64,000 bases of DNA from Pseudomonas khorasanensis (GTDB taxonomy: Bacteria > Pseudomonadota > Gammaproteobacteria > Pseudomonadales > Pseudomonadaceae), in NCBI RefSeq assembly GCF_014268505.2, contig NZ_JABWQP020000005.1:124001-188000 (forward strand), written 5' to 3'. Of this stretch, positions 1 to 8,188 are shown in pieces; within the stretch, counting starts at the first letter, position 1, and each line of letters opens with the position of its first letter. Made by a program: the position numbers and the translations under genes. The notes below the pieces were generated by a model that saw only the letters and a list, made by a program, of their open reading frames with translations, was not told the origin of the DNA and did no database searches.

Positions 1-12
1 ATGCCAGGAATG

Positions 13-40
13 AAAAAGCCGTCGTGATGACGGCTTTTTT
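13..40 (+). terminator. Rho-independent terminator of an upstream gene
   Basis: An 11-bp perfect stem (AAAAAGCCGTC paired with GACGGCTTTTT) closes a 5-nt loop and ends in a run of six T. It also has an A run on its left side, so it could act in both directions. The gene it terminates lies outside the window. Confidence 0.85.
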
Positions 41-102
41 GTGGGTGCGTTTCTAGGTTGTTCGATCACCGAACAAAATCCACCGTTCCCAAAGTTGTTC
101 AA

Positions 103-131
103 TTGACCCATGTAACCATCTAGTACATTTT
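103..131 (+). promoter_or_regulatory. Candidate promoter and operator of the dehydroquinase gene
   Basis: TTGACC at 103-108 and CATTTT at 126-131 are spaced 17 bp and could be -35 and -10 boxes. Between them, at 111-127, lies the near-palindrome TGTAACCATCTAGTACA. Its reverse complement matches the sequence at 4388-4404 between the quiC and transporter genes. A repressor bound here would block RNA polymerase. That the TetR protein of this cluster is the ligand is inference. Confidence 0.5.
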
Positions 132-189
132 ATCTCCACAGGCTGAAACCTCTCGGCCCAAGCCAAAAACAATAAGTGGAGTTAACGTC

Positions 190-630
190 ATGCCCCCTAT
201 CGTTCTGGTGCTTAACGGCCCGAACCTGAACCTGCTCGGCACGCGCGAGCCGGAGACTTATGGCCACGAAACCCTGGCTGACATTTCCGCGTTGTGTGGT
301 CGTGCGGCACAAGAATTCGGCCTGGCCGTAGAGTTTCGCCAGACCAACCATGAAGGCGAATTGCTCGACTGGATTCACGGTGCGCGCGGTCGTTGCGCTG
401 GCATCGTCATTAACCCGGCAGCCTGGACGCACACCTCGGTCGCGATCCGCGATGCCCTGGTCGCCAGTGAACTGCCGGTGATCGAAGTCCATCTGTCGAA
501 CGTGCATGCCCGCGAACCGTTCCGTCATCATTCATTCGTTTCCGGCATCGCCACGGCAGTGATGTGCGGATTCGGCAGCCATGGCTATCGATTGGCGCTG
601 GAGCATTTCAGCCAGCGATTGAAGGGGTGA
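190..630 (+). CDS. aroQ: Type II 3-dehydroquinate dehydratase
   Basis: Interconverts 3-dehydroquinate and 3-dehydroshikimate in the cytoplasm. The 146-residue length is normal for the small dodecameric type II enzyme. The N-terminal NGPNLNLLG motif, Arg19 and catalytic Tyr24 on the flexible lid, Asn75, and the Glu99/His101 pair in EVHLSN are all present. Type II enzymes serve both biosynthesis and catabolism. Here the gene is followed 5 bp later by a quinate/shikimate dehydrogenase and sits in a cluster with the QuiC dehydratase, so a catabolic role (QuiB-like) is likely. A biosynthetic aroQ is expected elsewhere on the chromosome, but that is inference. Expression is probably controlled by the operator-like element at 111-127. 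Confidence 0.93.
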   Translation: MPPIVLVLNGPNLNLLGTREPETYGHETLADISALCGRAAQEFGLAVEFRQTNHEGELLDWIHGARGRCAGIVINPAAWTHTSVAIRDALVASELPVIEVHLSNVHAREPFRHHSFVSGIATAVMCGFGSHGYRLALEHFSQRLKG

Positions 631-635
631 ATCGT

Positions 636-1490
636 ATGTCCCGCCCCAACGTGATACTCGCCGGGCTGATCGGCGCCGGTATTCAGGCCTCGCGCACCCC
701 GGCGCTGCATGAGCATGAAGGTGACGCCCAAGGCCTGCGTTATCTGTACCAACTCATCGACCTCGATCAATTGCGCCTCGACTGCACTGCCCTGCCCGGC
801 TTGCTGCAAGCGGCGCAGCGAATGAATTACACCGGGCTGAACATCACCTTTCCGTGCAAACAGGCGATCATCCCGCTGCTCGACGAGTTGTCGCCCGAAG
901 CACGGGGCATCGGCGCGGTGAACACCGTGGTGCTGAAGAACGGCAAGCGTGTCGGCCACAACACCGACTGCCTCGGTTTCGCCGAGGGTTTTCGTCGCGG
1001 TCTGACGGACGCTGCCCGCGAACGTGTGGTCCAGATGGGCGCTGGCGGCGCCGGTGCGGCAGTGGCCCACGCGCTACTCGGCGAAGGCGTACGGCAACTG
1101 ACGATTTTTGATGTCGATCATGAGCGCGCCGAGAGCCTGGCGAACAATCTGAATCAGCATTTCGGTGAGCGACGCGCCCAGGCCGGGCGGGACTTGCCCG
1201 ACGCGCTGGCGCAGGCTGACGGTCTGGTGAACACCACGCCAGTGGGCATGGCCAAGCTGCCGGGTTCACCGGTGCCGGCCGGATTGCTACGCGAGCAACT
1301 GTGGGTCGCGGAGATCGTGTACTTCCCGCTGGAAACCGAGCTACTGCGTGACGCCCGCGCCTTGGGTTGCCGGACCCTGGACGGCGGCAACATGGCGGTG
1401 TTTCAGGCGGTCAAGGCGTTTGAATTGTTCAGCGGCGTGGCGCCGGATGCGCAAAGGATGCTTGAGCATTTTCAAAGCATGAATGGCTGA
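636..1490 (+). CDS. Shikimate/quinate 5-dehydrogenase (AroE family, NAD type)
   Basis: Oxidises shikimate, and probably quinate, to the 3-dehydro compound. The 284-residue protein has the family's substrate domain and a Rossmann domain. Visible residues are Ser19 and Thr21 (SRTP, in place of the SxS of biosynthetic AroE), catalytic Lys75 (NITFPCK), Asp111 (NTD) and the glycine loop GAGGAG at 135-140. Asp159 ends the second beta strand where NADP-using AroE enzymes have an NRT-type motif, so NAD is the expected cofactor. These traits resemble the catabolic quinate/shikimate dehydrogenases of the Corynebacterium QsuD type. The start at 636 follows the dehydroquinase stop by 5 bp with GGGGTGA upstream, so the two are co-transcribed. 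An anabolic AroE paralogue is the alternative reading. Confidence 0.88.
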   Translation: MSRPNVILAGLIGAGIQASRTPALHEHEGDAQGLRYLYQLIDLDQLRLDCTALPGLLQAAQRMNYTGLNITFPCKQAIIPLLDELSPEARGIGAVNTVVLKNGKRVGHNTDCLGFAEGFRRGLTDAARERVVQMGAGGAGAAVAHALLGEGVRQLTIFDVDHERAESLANNLNQHFGERRAQAGRDLPDALAQADGLVNTTPVGMAKLPGSPVPAGLLREQLWVAEIVYFPLETELLRDARALGCRTLDGGNMAVFQAVKAFELFSGVAPDAQRMLEHFQSMNG

Positions 1491-1507
1491 ATATCAAAGC
1501 GGCACCT

Positions 1508-1598
1508 GTGGGAGCGAGCCTGCTCGCGAAGGCGTCGATTCAGTCAACGAATATGGCGACTGACATGCCACTTTCGCGAGCAGGCTCGCTCCCACAGG
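1508..1598. repeat. Inverted pair of REP units, long linker
   Basis: Two copies of the unit GTGGGAGCGAGCCTGCTCGCG in inverted orientation, GTGGGAG ends outward, separated by about 45 bp. It lies between the convergent dehydrogenase and TetR genes and could end transcription from both sides. The same unit recurs at seven other loci in the window. Confidence 0.9.
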
Positions 1599-1608
1599 GA
1601 TGATCGGT

Positions 1609-2286
1609 TCAGGCCTTCAGATAGCGCAACACCGACTCGCAGATCATTTCCCGATGACGCAGCTTGATGGCTTCGTCCGGCAAATCGATCTGGAAGATCT
1701 CACCGAGCGTGTGCCGGTTCGAGACGCGGTAAAAGCAGAACGAACTGATCAGCAAATGCACGTCCAGCGCATCGATCCCGTGGCGGAACAATCCTTCGTC
1801 AGCGCCCCGTTGCAAAATCCCGCCCAGCGTATCGAGAATCGTGTTGTTCAACGCCTTGATGGCATCGGAACGCTTCACATACTCGGCGTTGTGGATGTTC
1901 TCGATGCTGACGATGCGCACGAAATCGACGTTATGGTCGTGGTGATCGAAAGTGAATTCCACCAATCGGCGGATCGCAAGCTCGGGCGGCAGTTCGTCCA
2001 GATGAAGTCGGTTTTCCGTGCTGCGGATATCGCCGTACAACTTTTCCAGCACTTCGACGTACAGCTGCTCCTTACTGCCGAAGTAGTAATAGATCATGCG
2101 TTTGGAGGTGTGGATGCGCTCGGCGATCGCATCGACGCGGGCGCCTGACAAGCCCTGTTGGACGAACTCGACGATCGCCTCCTGCAGGATGTTCTCGCGG
2201 GTCTTTTCCGGGTTGTTCTTGCGACTCTTGCGCGGCGCTGCGTCGGGCTCGACAACAGCGGCGGAAAGTTCTGAATTCATGGTCAT
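1609..2286 (-). CDS. TetR family transcriptional regulator of the shikimate/quinate cluster
   Basis: A 225-residue DNA-binding repressor. The N-terminal helix-turn-helix covers roughly residues 30-75 (TRENILQEAIVEFVQQG, then the recognition region ending SKRMIYYYFGSKEQLY). The rest is an all-helical ligand domain with a C-terminal part typical of TetR members that regulate aromatic catabolism. The start at 2286 was chosen because GAG lies 8 bases upstream; ATG at 2280 is the alternative. Its position inside the cluster suggests control of the flanking aroQ-dehydrogenase, quiC and transporter units through the 17-bp elements at 111-127 and 4388-4404. The inducer is not visible in the sequence; shikimate, quinate or protocatechuate are candidates. 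Confidence 0.88.
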   Translation of the reverse strand: MTMNSELSAAVVEPDAAPRKSRKNNPEKTRENILQEAIVEFVQQGLSGARVDAIAERIHTSKRMIYYYFGSKEQLYVEVLEKLYGDIRSTENRLHLDELPPELAIRRLVEFTFDHHDHNVDFVRIVSIENIHNAEYVKRSDAIKALNNTILDTLGGILQRGADEGLFRHGIDALDVHLLISSFCFYRVSNRHTLGEIFQIDLPDEAIKLRHREMICESVLRYLKA

Positions 2287-2388
2287 CGCGGGCTCACGGC
2301 CATCACTGCACAAGCTGGCGATTATGGGCCGCGCGGGACAGTGAAGGAAGCCGCGCGGCCGGTGTTTGATCCCGCGTTTACGAATTAC

Positions 2389-4290
2389 CTACAACTTCGC
2401 CTGGCGCACCGCGCCGCTGCGCGATTTGGCCATCGCTGCCAGTCGCACGGCGACGTTGGCCGCGCCGTAGCCGGCATAGCCGTTCTTGCGCTGGATGATC
2501 TCGAAGAAGAAACGCCCTTCGAACGGCTCGGTGTAAACGTGAAACAGCTCGCCGCCCTGGGCATCACGGTCATAGAGCACGTTGTAATAGGCCAGTTCAC
2601 TGAGAAATTCATCATCGAAATCGAACCGCGCCGCAAGGTCGTCGTAATAGTTCAGCGGAATGTCCAGCAGCGGCACGCCGGCCTCTTTGGCCCGACTCAC
2701 CTGGGCGAAGATGTCGTCACAATCGAAGGCGATGTGGTGCACGCCGGAACCGCGATAACTCGACAGCGCATGGGAGATCGCGGTGTTGCGGTTCTCGGAA
2801 ATATTCAGCGGCAGACGGATCGAGCTGTCGCGGCTGCGCAGTGCGCGGCTTTTCACCAGACCGTATGGATCGGGCAGTACCACCTCGTCGTCGGCCTCGA
2901 AATCCAGCAGGCTTTTATAGAACAGCACCCAACTGTCGAGGCTGTCGGCCGGCAACGCCATGGCCATGTGGTCGATGCGCTTGAGGCCCGTGCCCACCAC
3001 CGCGTCCGGTAGCATGTTGAAGTCCGTGCCATAGACATCGGCGTTTTCATCGACCAGATAAATCAGGCTGCCGTCGGGCGCGCGTACCGCCGCCAATTCG
3101 AGCTCGTTGGGGCCGACGAGCCCACGATAAGGCTGCCCTTTGTAGGCGATCGCCCGAGCCAGCGCACTGGCGCTGTCCTTGACCCGCACGGCGGTCGCGC
3201 ACAGCGACGGCCCGTGGGCTTCGAAAAAGCTGTGTCCGAACGAATACGGCTCGGCATTGAGGATCAGGTTGATATCGCCCTGACGCAGCAGGCTCACATT
3301 CTTGGAACGATGCTGCCCGGCCTTGACGAAACCGAGGCGTTGCAGCCAGTGACCGAGCTTCGCGCCGAGCGCTTCGTCGATGGCGAACTCAAGAAACTCG
3401 ATGCCATTGTATTCGCTGGCCCTCGGTGTCTCGAAAAGGATGTCGCGGTTGGCAACAGGTTCGGCGTCCTGCTCCAGCCGCTGGCGCGTTTTCTCTTCCA
3501 GATACAGCAGCGAACGCAAGCCGTCGGCGGCATTGGCCCGTGGCGGCGCGGCTCGGAATCCGTCATTGAAGATTTCCAGCGACAGCGGGCCGGTGTAGCC
3601 ACTTTTGATGATCGGCGCGAGAAATCCCGGCAGATCGAATTCGCCCTGCCCAGGGAAACAGCGAAAATGCCGGCTCCACTCCAGCACATCCATGGCCAGA
3701 ATCGGCGCATCGGCCATTTGCACGAAGAAGATCTTGTCGCCGGGAATGTCGGCGATGGCGCCTGGATCGCCTTTCAGCGACAGGGTATGAAAGCTGTCGA
3801 GCAACACGCCGAGGCTCGGGTGATCGGCCTGACGCACGATGTCCCAGACCTGCTGCCAGGTGTTGACGTGACGGCCCCACGCCAACGCCTCATATCCGAT
3901 GCGCAACCCACGGGCGCCGGCGCGCTCGGCCAGCAGACGCAAATCATCGACAAGCATTTGCTGATCGCCAACGCTGTCCGGCGATGCGTTGCTGCACACC
4001 AGCACCAGGTCGGTGCCCAGTTCCTGCATCAGATCGAATTTGCGTTCGGCGCGCTCAAGGTTGCGCGCCAGACGATCACGGCGGCAGCCTTCAAAGTCAC
4101 GGAACGGCTGAAACAGGGTAATGGCGATCCCGAGATCGGCGCACATCTGTTTAATTTCCCGCGGGCTGCCGTCGTAGTACAGGAGGTCGTTTTCGAAAAT
4201 CTCCACCCCGTCGAAGCCGGCGGCGGCGATGGCCTCGAGTTTTTCCGGCAGGGTGCCGCTCAAGGAAACGGTGGCAATGGAACGCTGCAT
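2389..4290 (-). CDS. quiC: 3-Dehydroshikimate dehydratase, sugar-isomerase barrel fused to a VOC/HPPD-like domain
   Basis: Converts 3-dehydroshikimate to protocatechuate, which feeds the beta-ketoadipate pathway. The 633-residue protein has two parts. Residues 1 to about 285 form a xylose-isomerase-like TIM barrel with the dehydratase site (FENDLLYYDGSP, YEALAWG, LLDSFHTLS, LEIFND). The region from about 300 onward is a tandem vicinal-oxygen-chelate unit related to 4-hydroxyphenylpyruvate dioxygenase, with metal-ligand candidates in DHMAMA, HHIAFD and RFFFEIIQ. Such fusions are known from Pseudomonas QuiC1 proteins, in which only the barrel is needed for dehydration and the second domain's job is unsettled. 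It is transcribed away from the MFS gene, sharing a 274-bp divergent region with the operator-like element. Confidence 0.93.
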   Translation of the reverse strand: MQRSIATVSLSGTLPEKLEAIAAAGFDGVEIFENDLLYYDGSPREIKQMCADLGIAITLFQPFRDFEGCRRDRLARNLERAERKFDLMQELGTDLVLVCSNASPDSVGDQQMLVDDLRLLAERAGARGLRIGYEALAWGRHVNTWQQVWDIVRQADHPSLGVLLDSFHTLSLKGDPGAIADIPGDKIFFVQMADAPILAMDVLEWSRHFRCFPGQGEFDLPGFLAPIIKSGYTGPLSLEIFNDGFRAAPPRANAADGLRSLLYLEEKTRQRLEQDAEPVANRDILFETPRASEYNGIEFLEFAIDEALGAKLGHWLQRLGFVKAGQHRSKNVSLLRQGDINLILNAEPYSFGHSFFEAHGPSLCATAVRVKDSASALARAIAYKGQPYRGLVGPNELELAAVRAPDGSLIYLVDENADVYGTDFNMLPDAVVGTGLKRIDHMAMALPADSLDSWVLFYKSLLDFEADDEVVLPDPYGLVKSRALRSRDSSIRLPLNISENRNTAISHALSSYRGSGVHHIAFDCDDIFAQVSRAKEAGVPLLDIPLNYYDDLAARFDFDDEFLSELAYYNVLYDRDAQGGELFHVYTEPFEGRFFFEIIQRKNGYAGYGAANVAVRLAAMAKSRSGAVRQAKL

Positions 4291-4387
4291 GTTTCAACTC
4301 CCGTTGGAGACGGCGGCTGCGTGAGCCGCGCCGCTTTTATAGGATGAGCAAATTATTGGCTGCATCCCTCCGCGCAGCAATTTAAAG

Positions 4388-4404
4388 TGTACTACCCGGT
4401 TAGT
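4388..4404. promoter_or_regulatory. Candidate operator between quiC and the transporter gene
   Basis: TGTACTACCCGGTTAGT. It contains the symmetric core ACTAnCCGGnTAGT and agrees over most positions with the reverse complement of the element at 111-127 (shared pattern TGTACTAnnnGGTTA, preceded in both by a short A-rich stretch). A partial half-site, ACTAACC, follows at about 4495-4501. The site lies about 100 bp upstream of quiC and 160 bp upstream of the transporter gene, so one bound repressor could control both. The regulator is inferred, not shown. Confidence 0.55.
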
Positions 4405-4564
4405 TTTGCGTGCGATTATCGAACACTAAGGCGATTTGGCGAATTGACGATTTTTCGTCCACTGCCCAACATCGGTTGCACATCGAGTCCGGCCCACTAA
4501 CCACCGGACAAGGTGTTCGACAAAGAAGAACACCAAATAACAAATCCAAAAACGGGTGGAACAC

Positions 4565-5902
4565 ATGATTCCTTCACAGACTTCCCGCGTGGCTCCGGCC
4601 ATGAGCACTGCCACGGGTGGCATCGGCGACAAGATCCGCGGCGCCATGGCGGTCGGCAAGACCCGCTGGGGCATGCTGGCGCTGGTGTTTTTCGCCACCA
4701 CTCTGAACTACATCGACCGCGCCGCCCTCGGCGTCATGCAGCCGATCCTCGCCAAGGAAATGAGCTGGACGGCGATGGACTACGCCAACATCAACTTCTG
4801 GTTTCAGGTGGGCTACGCGATCGGGTTTGTCCTGCAGGGCCGGTTGATCGACCGGGTCGGCGTCAAGCGCGTGTTCTTCTGCGCCGTGCTGCTCTGGAGC
4901 CTCGCCACGGGCGCTCATGGCCTGGCGACGTCGGCGGTCGGTTTCATGGTCTGCCGGTTTATCCTCGGCCTGACCGAAGCGGCCAATTACCCGGCCTGCG
5001 TGAAGACCACGCGCCTGTGGTTCCCGGCCGGCGAGCGCGCCGTCGCCACCGGCATCTTCAACGCTGGCACCAACGTCGGCGCGATGTTCACGCCGATGCT
5101 GTTGCCGCTGGTGCTGCACGTGTGGGGCTGGCAGGCGGCGTTCCTGTGCATGGCCGCGCTGGGCGGGATCTGGTTGCTGTTCTGGGGGTTGAAGTACTAC
5201 AACCCGGAAGATCATCCGAGCGTGAAAAAATCCGAACTCGATTACATCCAACAGGAAGTCGAACCGGAACAGGCCCGCGTGCCCTTCTCGAAAATCCTGC
5301 GCATGCGCGGCACCTGGGCCTTCGCCATCGCCTACTCGCTGACCGCGCCGGTGTTCTGGTTCTATCTGTACTGGCTGCCGCCATTCCTCAATCAGCAATA
5401 CAACCTGGGCATCAACGTCACGCAGATGGGGATTCCGCTGATCATCATCTATGTCACGGCCGACTTCGGCAGTGTCGGTGGCGGCATTCTGTCTTCGTTC
5501 CTGATCGGCCGCGGAATGAACTCGATCAAGGCCAGACTGCTATCGATGCTCCTGTTCGCCTGCTGCATCATCGGCGTGGTGATGGCTGCGGGTTCCGCCA
5601 ATCTGTGGGTCGCCGTGGCCGCGATTTCCCTGGCGATCGGCGCGCACCAGGCCTGGACCGCCAACATCTGGAGCCTGGTGATGGATTACACGCCCAAGCA
5701 CATGATGAGCACGGTGTTCGGCTTCGGCGGCATGTGCGCGGCAATCGGCGGGATGTTCATGACCCAGATCGTCGGCCACATCCTGACGGTCACCAACAAC
5801 AACTACACGGTGCTGTTCACGCTGATCCCGGCGATGTACTTCCTTGCATTGACGTGGATGTACTTTATGGCACCGCGCAAGATTCCGACCGTTACCGAAT
5901 AA
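4565..5902 (+). CDS. MFS transporter, probable shikimate/quinate or aromatic acid permease
   Basis: A 445-residue inner-membrane protein with about twelve hydrophobic segments. After a cytoplasmic N-terminus comes the typical anion/proton symporter sequence (WGMLALVFFATTLNYIDRAALG), then the loop-2/3 motif GRLIDRVGVKR and a second-half counterpart. It resembles the ACS branch that carries organic acids such as galactarate, 4-hydroxybenzoate and tartrate. ATG at 4565 was chosen because GGTGGAA lies just upstream; an in-frame GTG at 4556 overlaps that ribosome-binding site. The substrate is inferred from the divergent quiC gene and the shared operator. Uptake of shikimate, quinate or dehydroshikimate would complete the pathway, although no PQQ quinate dehydrogenase gene is present in the window. 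Confidence 0.88.
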   Translation: MIPSQTSRVAPAMSTATGGIGDKIRGAMAVGKTRWGMLALVFFATTLNYIDRAALGVMQPILAKEMSWTAMDYANINFWFQVGYAIGFVLQGRLIDRVGVKRVFFCAVLLWSLATGAHGLATSAVGFMVCRFILGLTEAANYPACVKTTRLWFPAGERAVATGIFNAGTNVGAMFTPMLLPLVLHVWGWQAAFLCMAALGGIWLLFWGLKYYNPEDHPSVKKSELDYIQQEVEPEQARVPFSKILRMRGTWAFAIAYSLTAPVFWFYLYWLPPFLNQQYNLGINVTQMGIPLIIIYVTADFGSVGGGILSSFLIGRGMNSIKARLLSMLLFACCIIGVVMAAGSANLWVAVAAISLAIGAHQAWTANIWSLVMDYTPKHMMSTVFGFGGMCAAIGGMFMTQIVGHILTVTNNNYTVLFTLIPAMYFLALTWMYFMAPRKIPTVTE

Positions 5903-5922
5903 CCTTCCTACCTGGATTCCAT

Positions 5923-6012
5923 TGTGGGAGCGAGCCTGCTCGCGAAGGCGTCAAGTCAGCCACTTACAGGGTCACTTGCACACCGTTTTCGCGAGCAGGC
6001 TCGCTCCCACAG
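5923..6012. repeat. Inverted pair of REP units, long linker
   Basis: Same unit and outward GTGGGAG arrangement as the pair at 1508, lying between the convergent MFS and EamA genes. The linker is about 45 bp. Confidence 0.9.
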
Positions 6013-6029
6013 TCATTTGGGTGCCCTTC

Positions 6030-6908
6030 TCAGCGGCGGCTCTGCTGCCAAGCCGCCGCCAGCCCGCTGCAGCAGATCACCGCGATACCGATCACCGTCA
6101 ATCCGCTCGGCGTATGGTTGAACAGCAGCCAGCCCAGCAAACCCGCAAACACGATCTGGCAATAGCCAAACGGCGCCAGCAAGGCCGGTGCTGCGTGGCG
6201 GAACGCCTGGGTCAGAAACAGGTGTGCGGTCATCCCGCAACTGCCCAGTGCCAGCATCAGCGCGGCATGGGTCAGGGTCGGCACTTGCCAGAAGAACGGC
6301 ACCAGCGCACTCATCACCAAGGTGTTGCACAGCCCTGCGAAAAAGTTGCTGGTGGTCGGGCTATCGATGGTGGCGAGCTTGCGGGTCAGCAGTTGGTAGA
6401 AGCAGAAAAACAGCGCCGAGCAGAACGGCAGCAAGATTGCTGGAGTGAACAGTTCGCCGCCGGGGTGGACGATAATCAGCACGCCGATGAAGCCGCAAAT
6501 CACCGCGATCCATTGCCCGCGCGTCACTCGCTCGTTAAGCAGCGGCACCGACAGCGCAGTGACCAATACCGGCGCAAGAAAGTTGACCGCCGTGGCTTCC
6601 GCCAGCGGGATGTATAACAACGCGGTAGTGAAAAACAGACTCGTACAGAGCAGGCAAAGGGCACGAACCAACTGCCATAACGGTTTTTTTGTCCGCAAGA
6701 CACGCAACCCGGACTGCGGCAGAAAAATCCCCGCCATCAGCAAGGTGTGCACCACGTACCGCGCCCACACCACCATCACGATCGGATAGAACCCGGACAG
6801 GTATTTGGACAAAGCGTCGTGGCTGGAAAACAGAAACGTCGCCACGACAATCAGCAAGATCCCCTTGAAGGGCTGGTTGACACCGGAGAGCGGAGTGCTG
6901 ACGGTCAT
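6030..6908 (-). CDS. EamA/DMT family transporter
   Basis: A 292-residue inner-membrane protein with ten predicted helices in two EamA repeats, the layout of drug/metabolite exporters. The first repeat begins with KGILLIVVATFLFSSHDALSKYL and contains the conserved ARYVVHTLL stretch. The second repeat begins near the middle and holds the usual small-residue-rich helices. ATG at 6908 has AGAGA upstream; a TTG two codons earlier is less likely. It is a single-gene unit that ends against a REP pair. The substrate cannot be told from the sequence: family members export amino acids, nucleobases or organic metabolites. Confidence 0.85.
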   Translation of the reverse strand: MTVSTPLSGVNQPFKGILLIVVATFLFSSHDALSKYLSGFYPIVMVVWARYVVHTLLMAGIFLPQSGLRVLRTKKPLWQLVRALCLLCTSLFFTTALLYIPLAEATAVNFLAPVLVTALSVPLLNERVTRGQWIAVICGFIGVLIIVHPGGELFTPAILLPFCSALFFCFYQLLTRKLATIDSPTTSNFFAGLCNTLVMSALVPFFWQVPTLTHAALMLALGSCGMTAHLFLTQAFRHAAPALLAPFGYCQIVFAGLLGWLLFNHTPSGLTVIGIAVICCSGLAAAWQQSRR

Positions 6909-7303
6909 TGGCAATCTCTGAAGAAATACAGTGCGAGCTTAGTCGCATGCGTGGCAATCGGTTTTCCCAATCATAGTCGGCAGACCTTTCAACAAGCAGA
7001 ACAGATCATCATGATTCCTCGCCGGGAAACCGCCGTTGTTCCAAAGCGGGACGCAAGATTCCGGCCATGTCCGCGCGCTGCGGGCCTGCCCCATCACAGA
7101 CTGCTGTCGAAACAGCGGGTTCACCCATACGTCGGTACAAATTCTTCTCCGGATTGAATTCGCCGCCCTGCCGACCGTCAATAACAAGCCCGCCCTGCGT
7201 GGGTGCGTGTGAATGGACGGACGGCCCGACTGGCGCCACACTCACACACCAGCAACACTCATCATGACCTGCCACTTCACCCGCAATAAAAGAGGATTCC
7301 CAC
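6909..7303. other. Intergenic region between divergent genes
   Basis: A 395-bp stretch between the EamA gene (minus) and the metallopeptidase gene (plus). The ribosome-binding site AAAAGAGGA of the latter is at its right end. Several short open frames cross it but none has a convincing start, composition or recognisable product. I see no terminator hairpin or repeat. Confidence 0.4.
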
Positions 7304-8188
7304 ATGCTATGGAAAAAAGGCCGACGCAGTGACAACGTCGTCGACGCCCGGGGTGATGGCACAGGCGGTGGCGGCGGCATGCGCTTCGGTGGCGGCAAGG
7401 GACTGAGCCTGACCGCCATCGTGTTGATCGTCGGCATCGGCTGGCTCACCGGCCAGGACCCGATGCAGATCCTCGGTCAACTGACCGGGCAGATGGAGCA
7501 ACCAGCGCCCACCTCGCAAACCCGTCAGGCGCCGCCGGCCAACGATGAACAGGCCGAGTTCGTCCGCTCGATTCTGGGCGACACCGAAGACACCTGGGGT
7601 CCGATCTTTCAACAGGCCGGGCGCCAATACAAAGACCCGACGCTGGTGCTGTTCAGCAACCGGGTCAATTCCGCCTGCGGCATGGCGACGTCGGCCACTG
7701 GCCCGTTCTACTGCCCCGCCGACCAGAAGGTATATCTGGACATGGCGTTCTTCCAGGAAATGTCGCAACGCTTCAAGGCGGCCGGCGATTTCGCCCAGGC
7801 TTACGTGATCGCGCACGAAGTCGGTCACCATGTGCAGACGCTGCTCGGCGTCTCGGCAAAAATCCAGGCCGCCCGCCAGCAAGGCCGGCAGATGGAAGGC
7901 GACGGTGGTTTGCTGGTCCGTCAGGAACTGCAGGCCGATTGCCTCGCCGGCGTCTGGGCCTATAACGCGCAGAAGCGCCTGAACTGGCTGGAACCCGGCG
8001 ACATCGACGAAGCCTTGAACGCCGCTAACGCCATCGGTGATGATCGCCTGCAGCAACAGGGCCAGGGCCGCGTCGTCCCGGACTCGTTCACCCACGGCAC
8101 GTCGGCGCAAAGGGTGCGCTGGTTCAAAACCGGATTCGCGCAAGGCCAGGTAAGCCAGTGCGACACCTTCGCGGCGAAAACCCTGTAA
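7304..8188 (+). CDS. ypfJ: Neutral zinc metallopeptidase, YpfJ family
   Basis: A 294-residue membrane-anchored putative metallopeptidase. It begins with a glycine-rich basic segment (RRSDNVVDARGDG then GGGGG), followed by one transmembrane helix at about residues 37-53. The zinc-binding HEVGHHVQ motif is in the middle of the periplasmic domain, and RQELQADCLAGVWA downstream supplies the third ligand region. Sequence and length fit the YpfJ/KPN_02809 family, whose substrates are unknown. Its stop codon abuts the ATG of the next gene with no gap, so the two are translated from one message. Confidence 0.9.
   Translation: MLWKKGRRSDNVVDARGDGTGGGGGMRFGGGKGLSLTAIVLIVGIGWLTGQDPMQILGQLTGQMEQPAPTSQTRQAPPANDEQAEFVRSILGDTEDTWGPIFQQAGRQYKDPTLVLFSNRVNSACGMATSATGPFYCPADQKVYLDMAFFQEMSQRFKAAGDFAQAYVIAHEVGHHVQTLLGVSAKIQAARQQGRQMEGDGGLLVRQELQADCLAGVWAYNAQKRLNWLEPGDIDEALNAANAIGDDRLQQQGQGRVVPDSFTHGTSAQRVRWFKTGFAQGQVSQCDTFAAKTL

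Noticed and set aside
4513..6165. Open frame of 550 codons overlapping the MFS gene in another frame
   Set aside because: Composition is Arg/Pro/His-rich as expected for an out-of-frame reading. It also runs through a REP pair, while the transporter frame is well supported.
6939..7241. Minus-strand open frame of about 100 codons between the EamA and metallopeptidase genes
   Set aside because: Arg/Ser/Pro-rich product with no motif and no ribosome-binding site. It is treated as intergenic.
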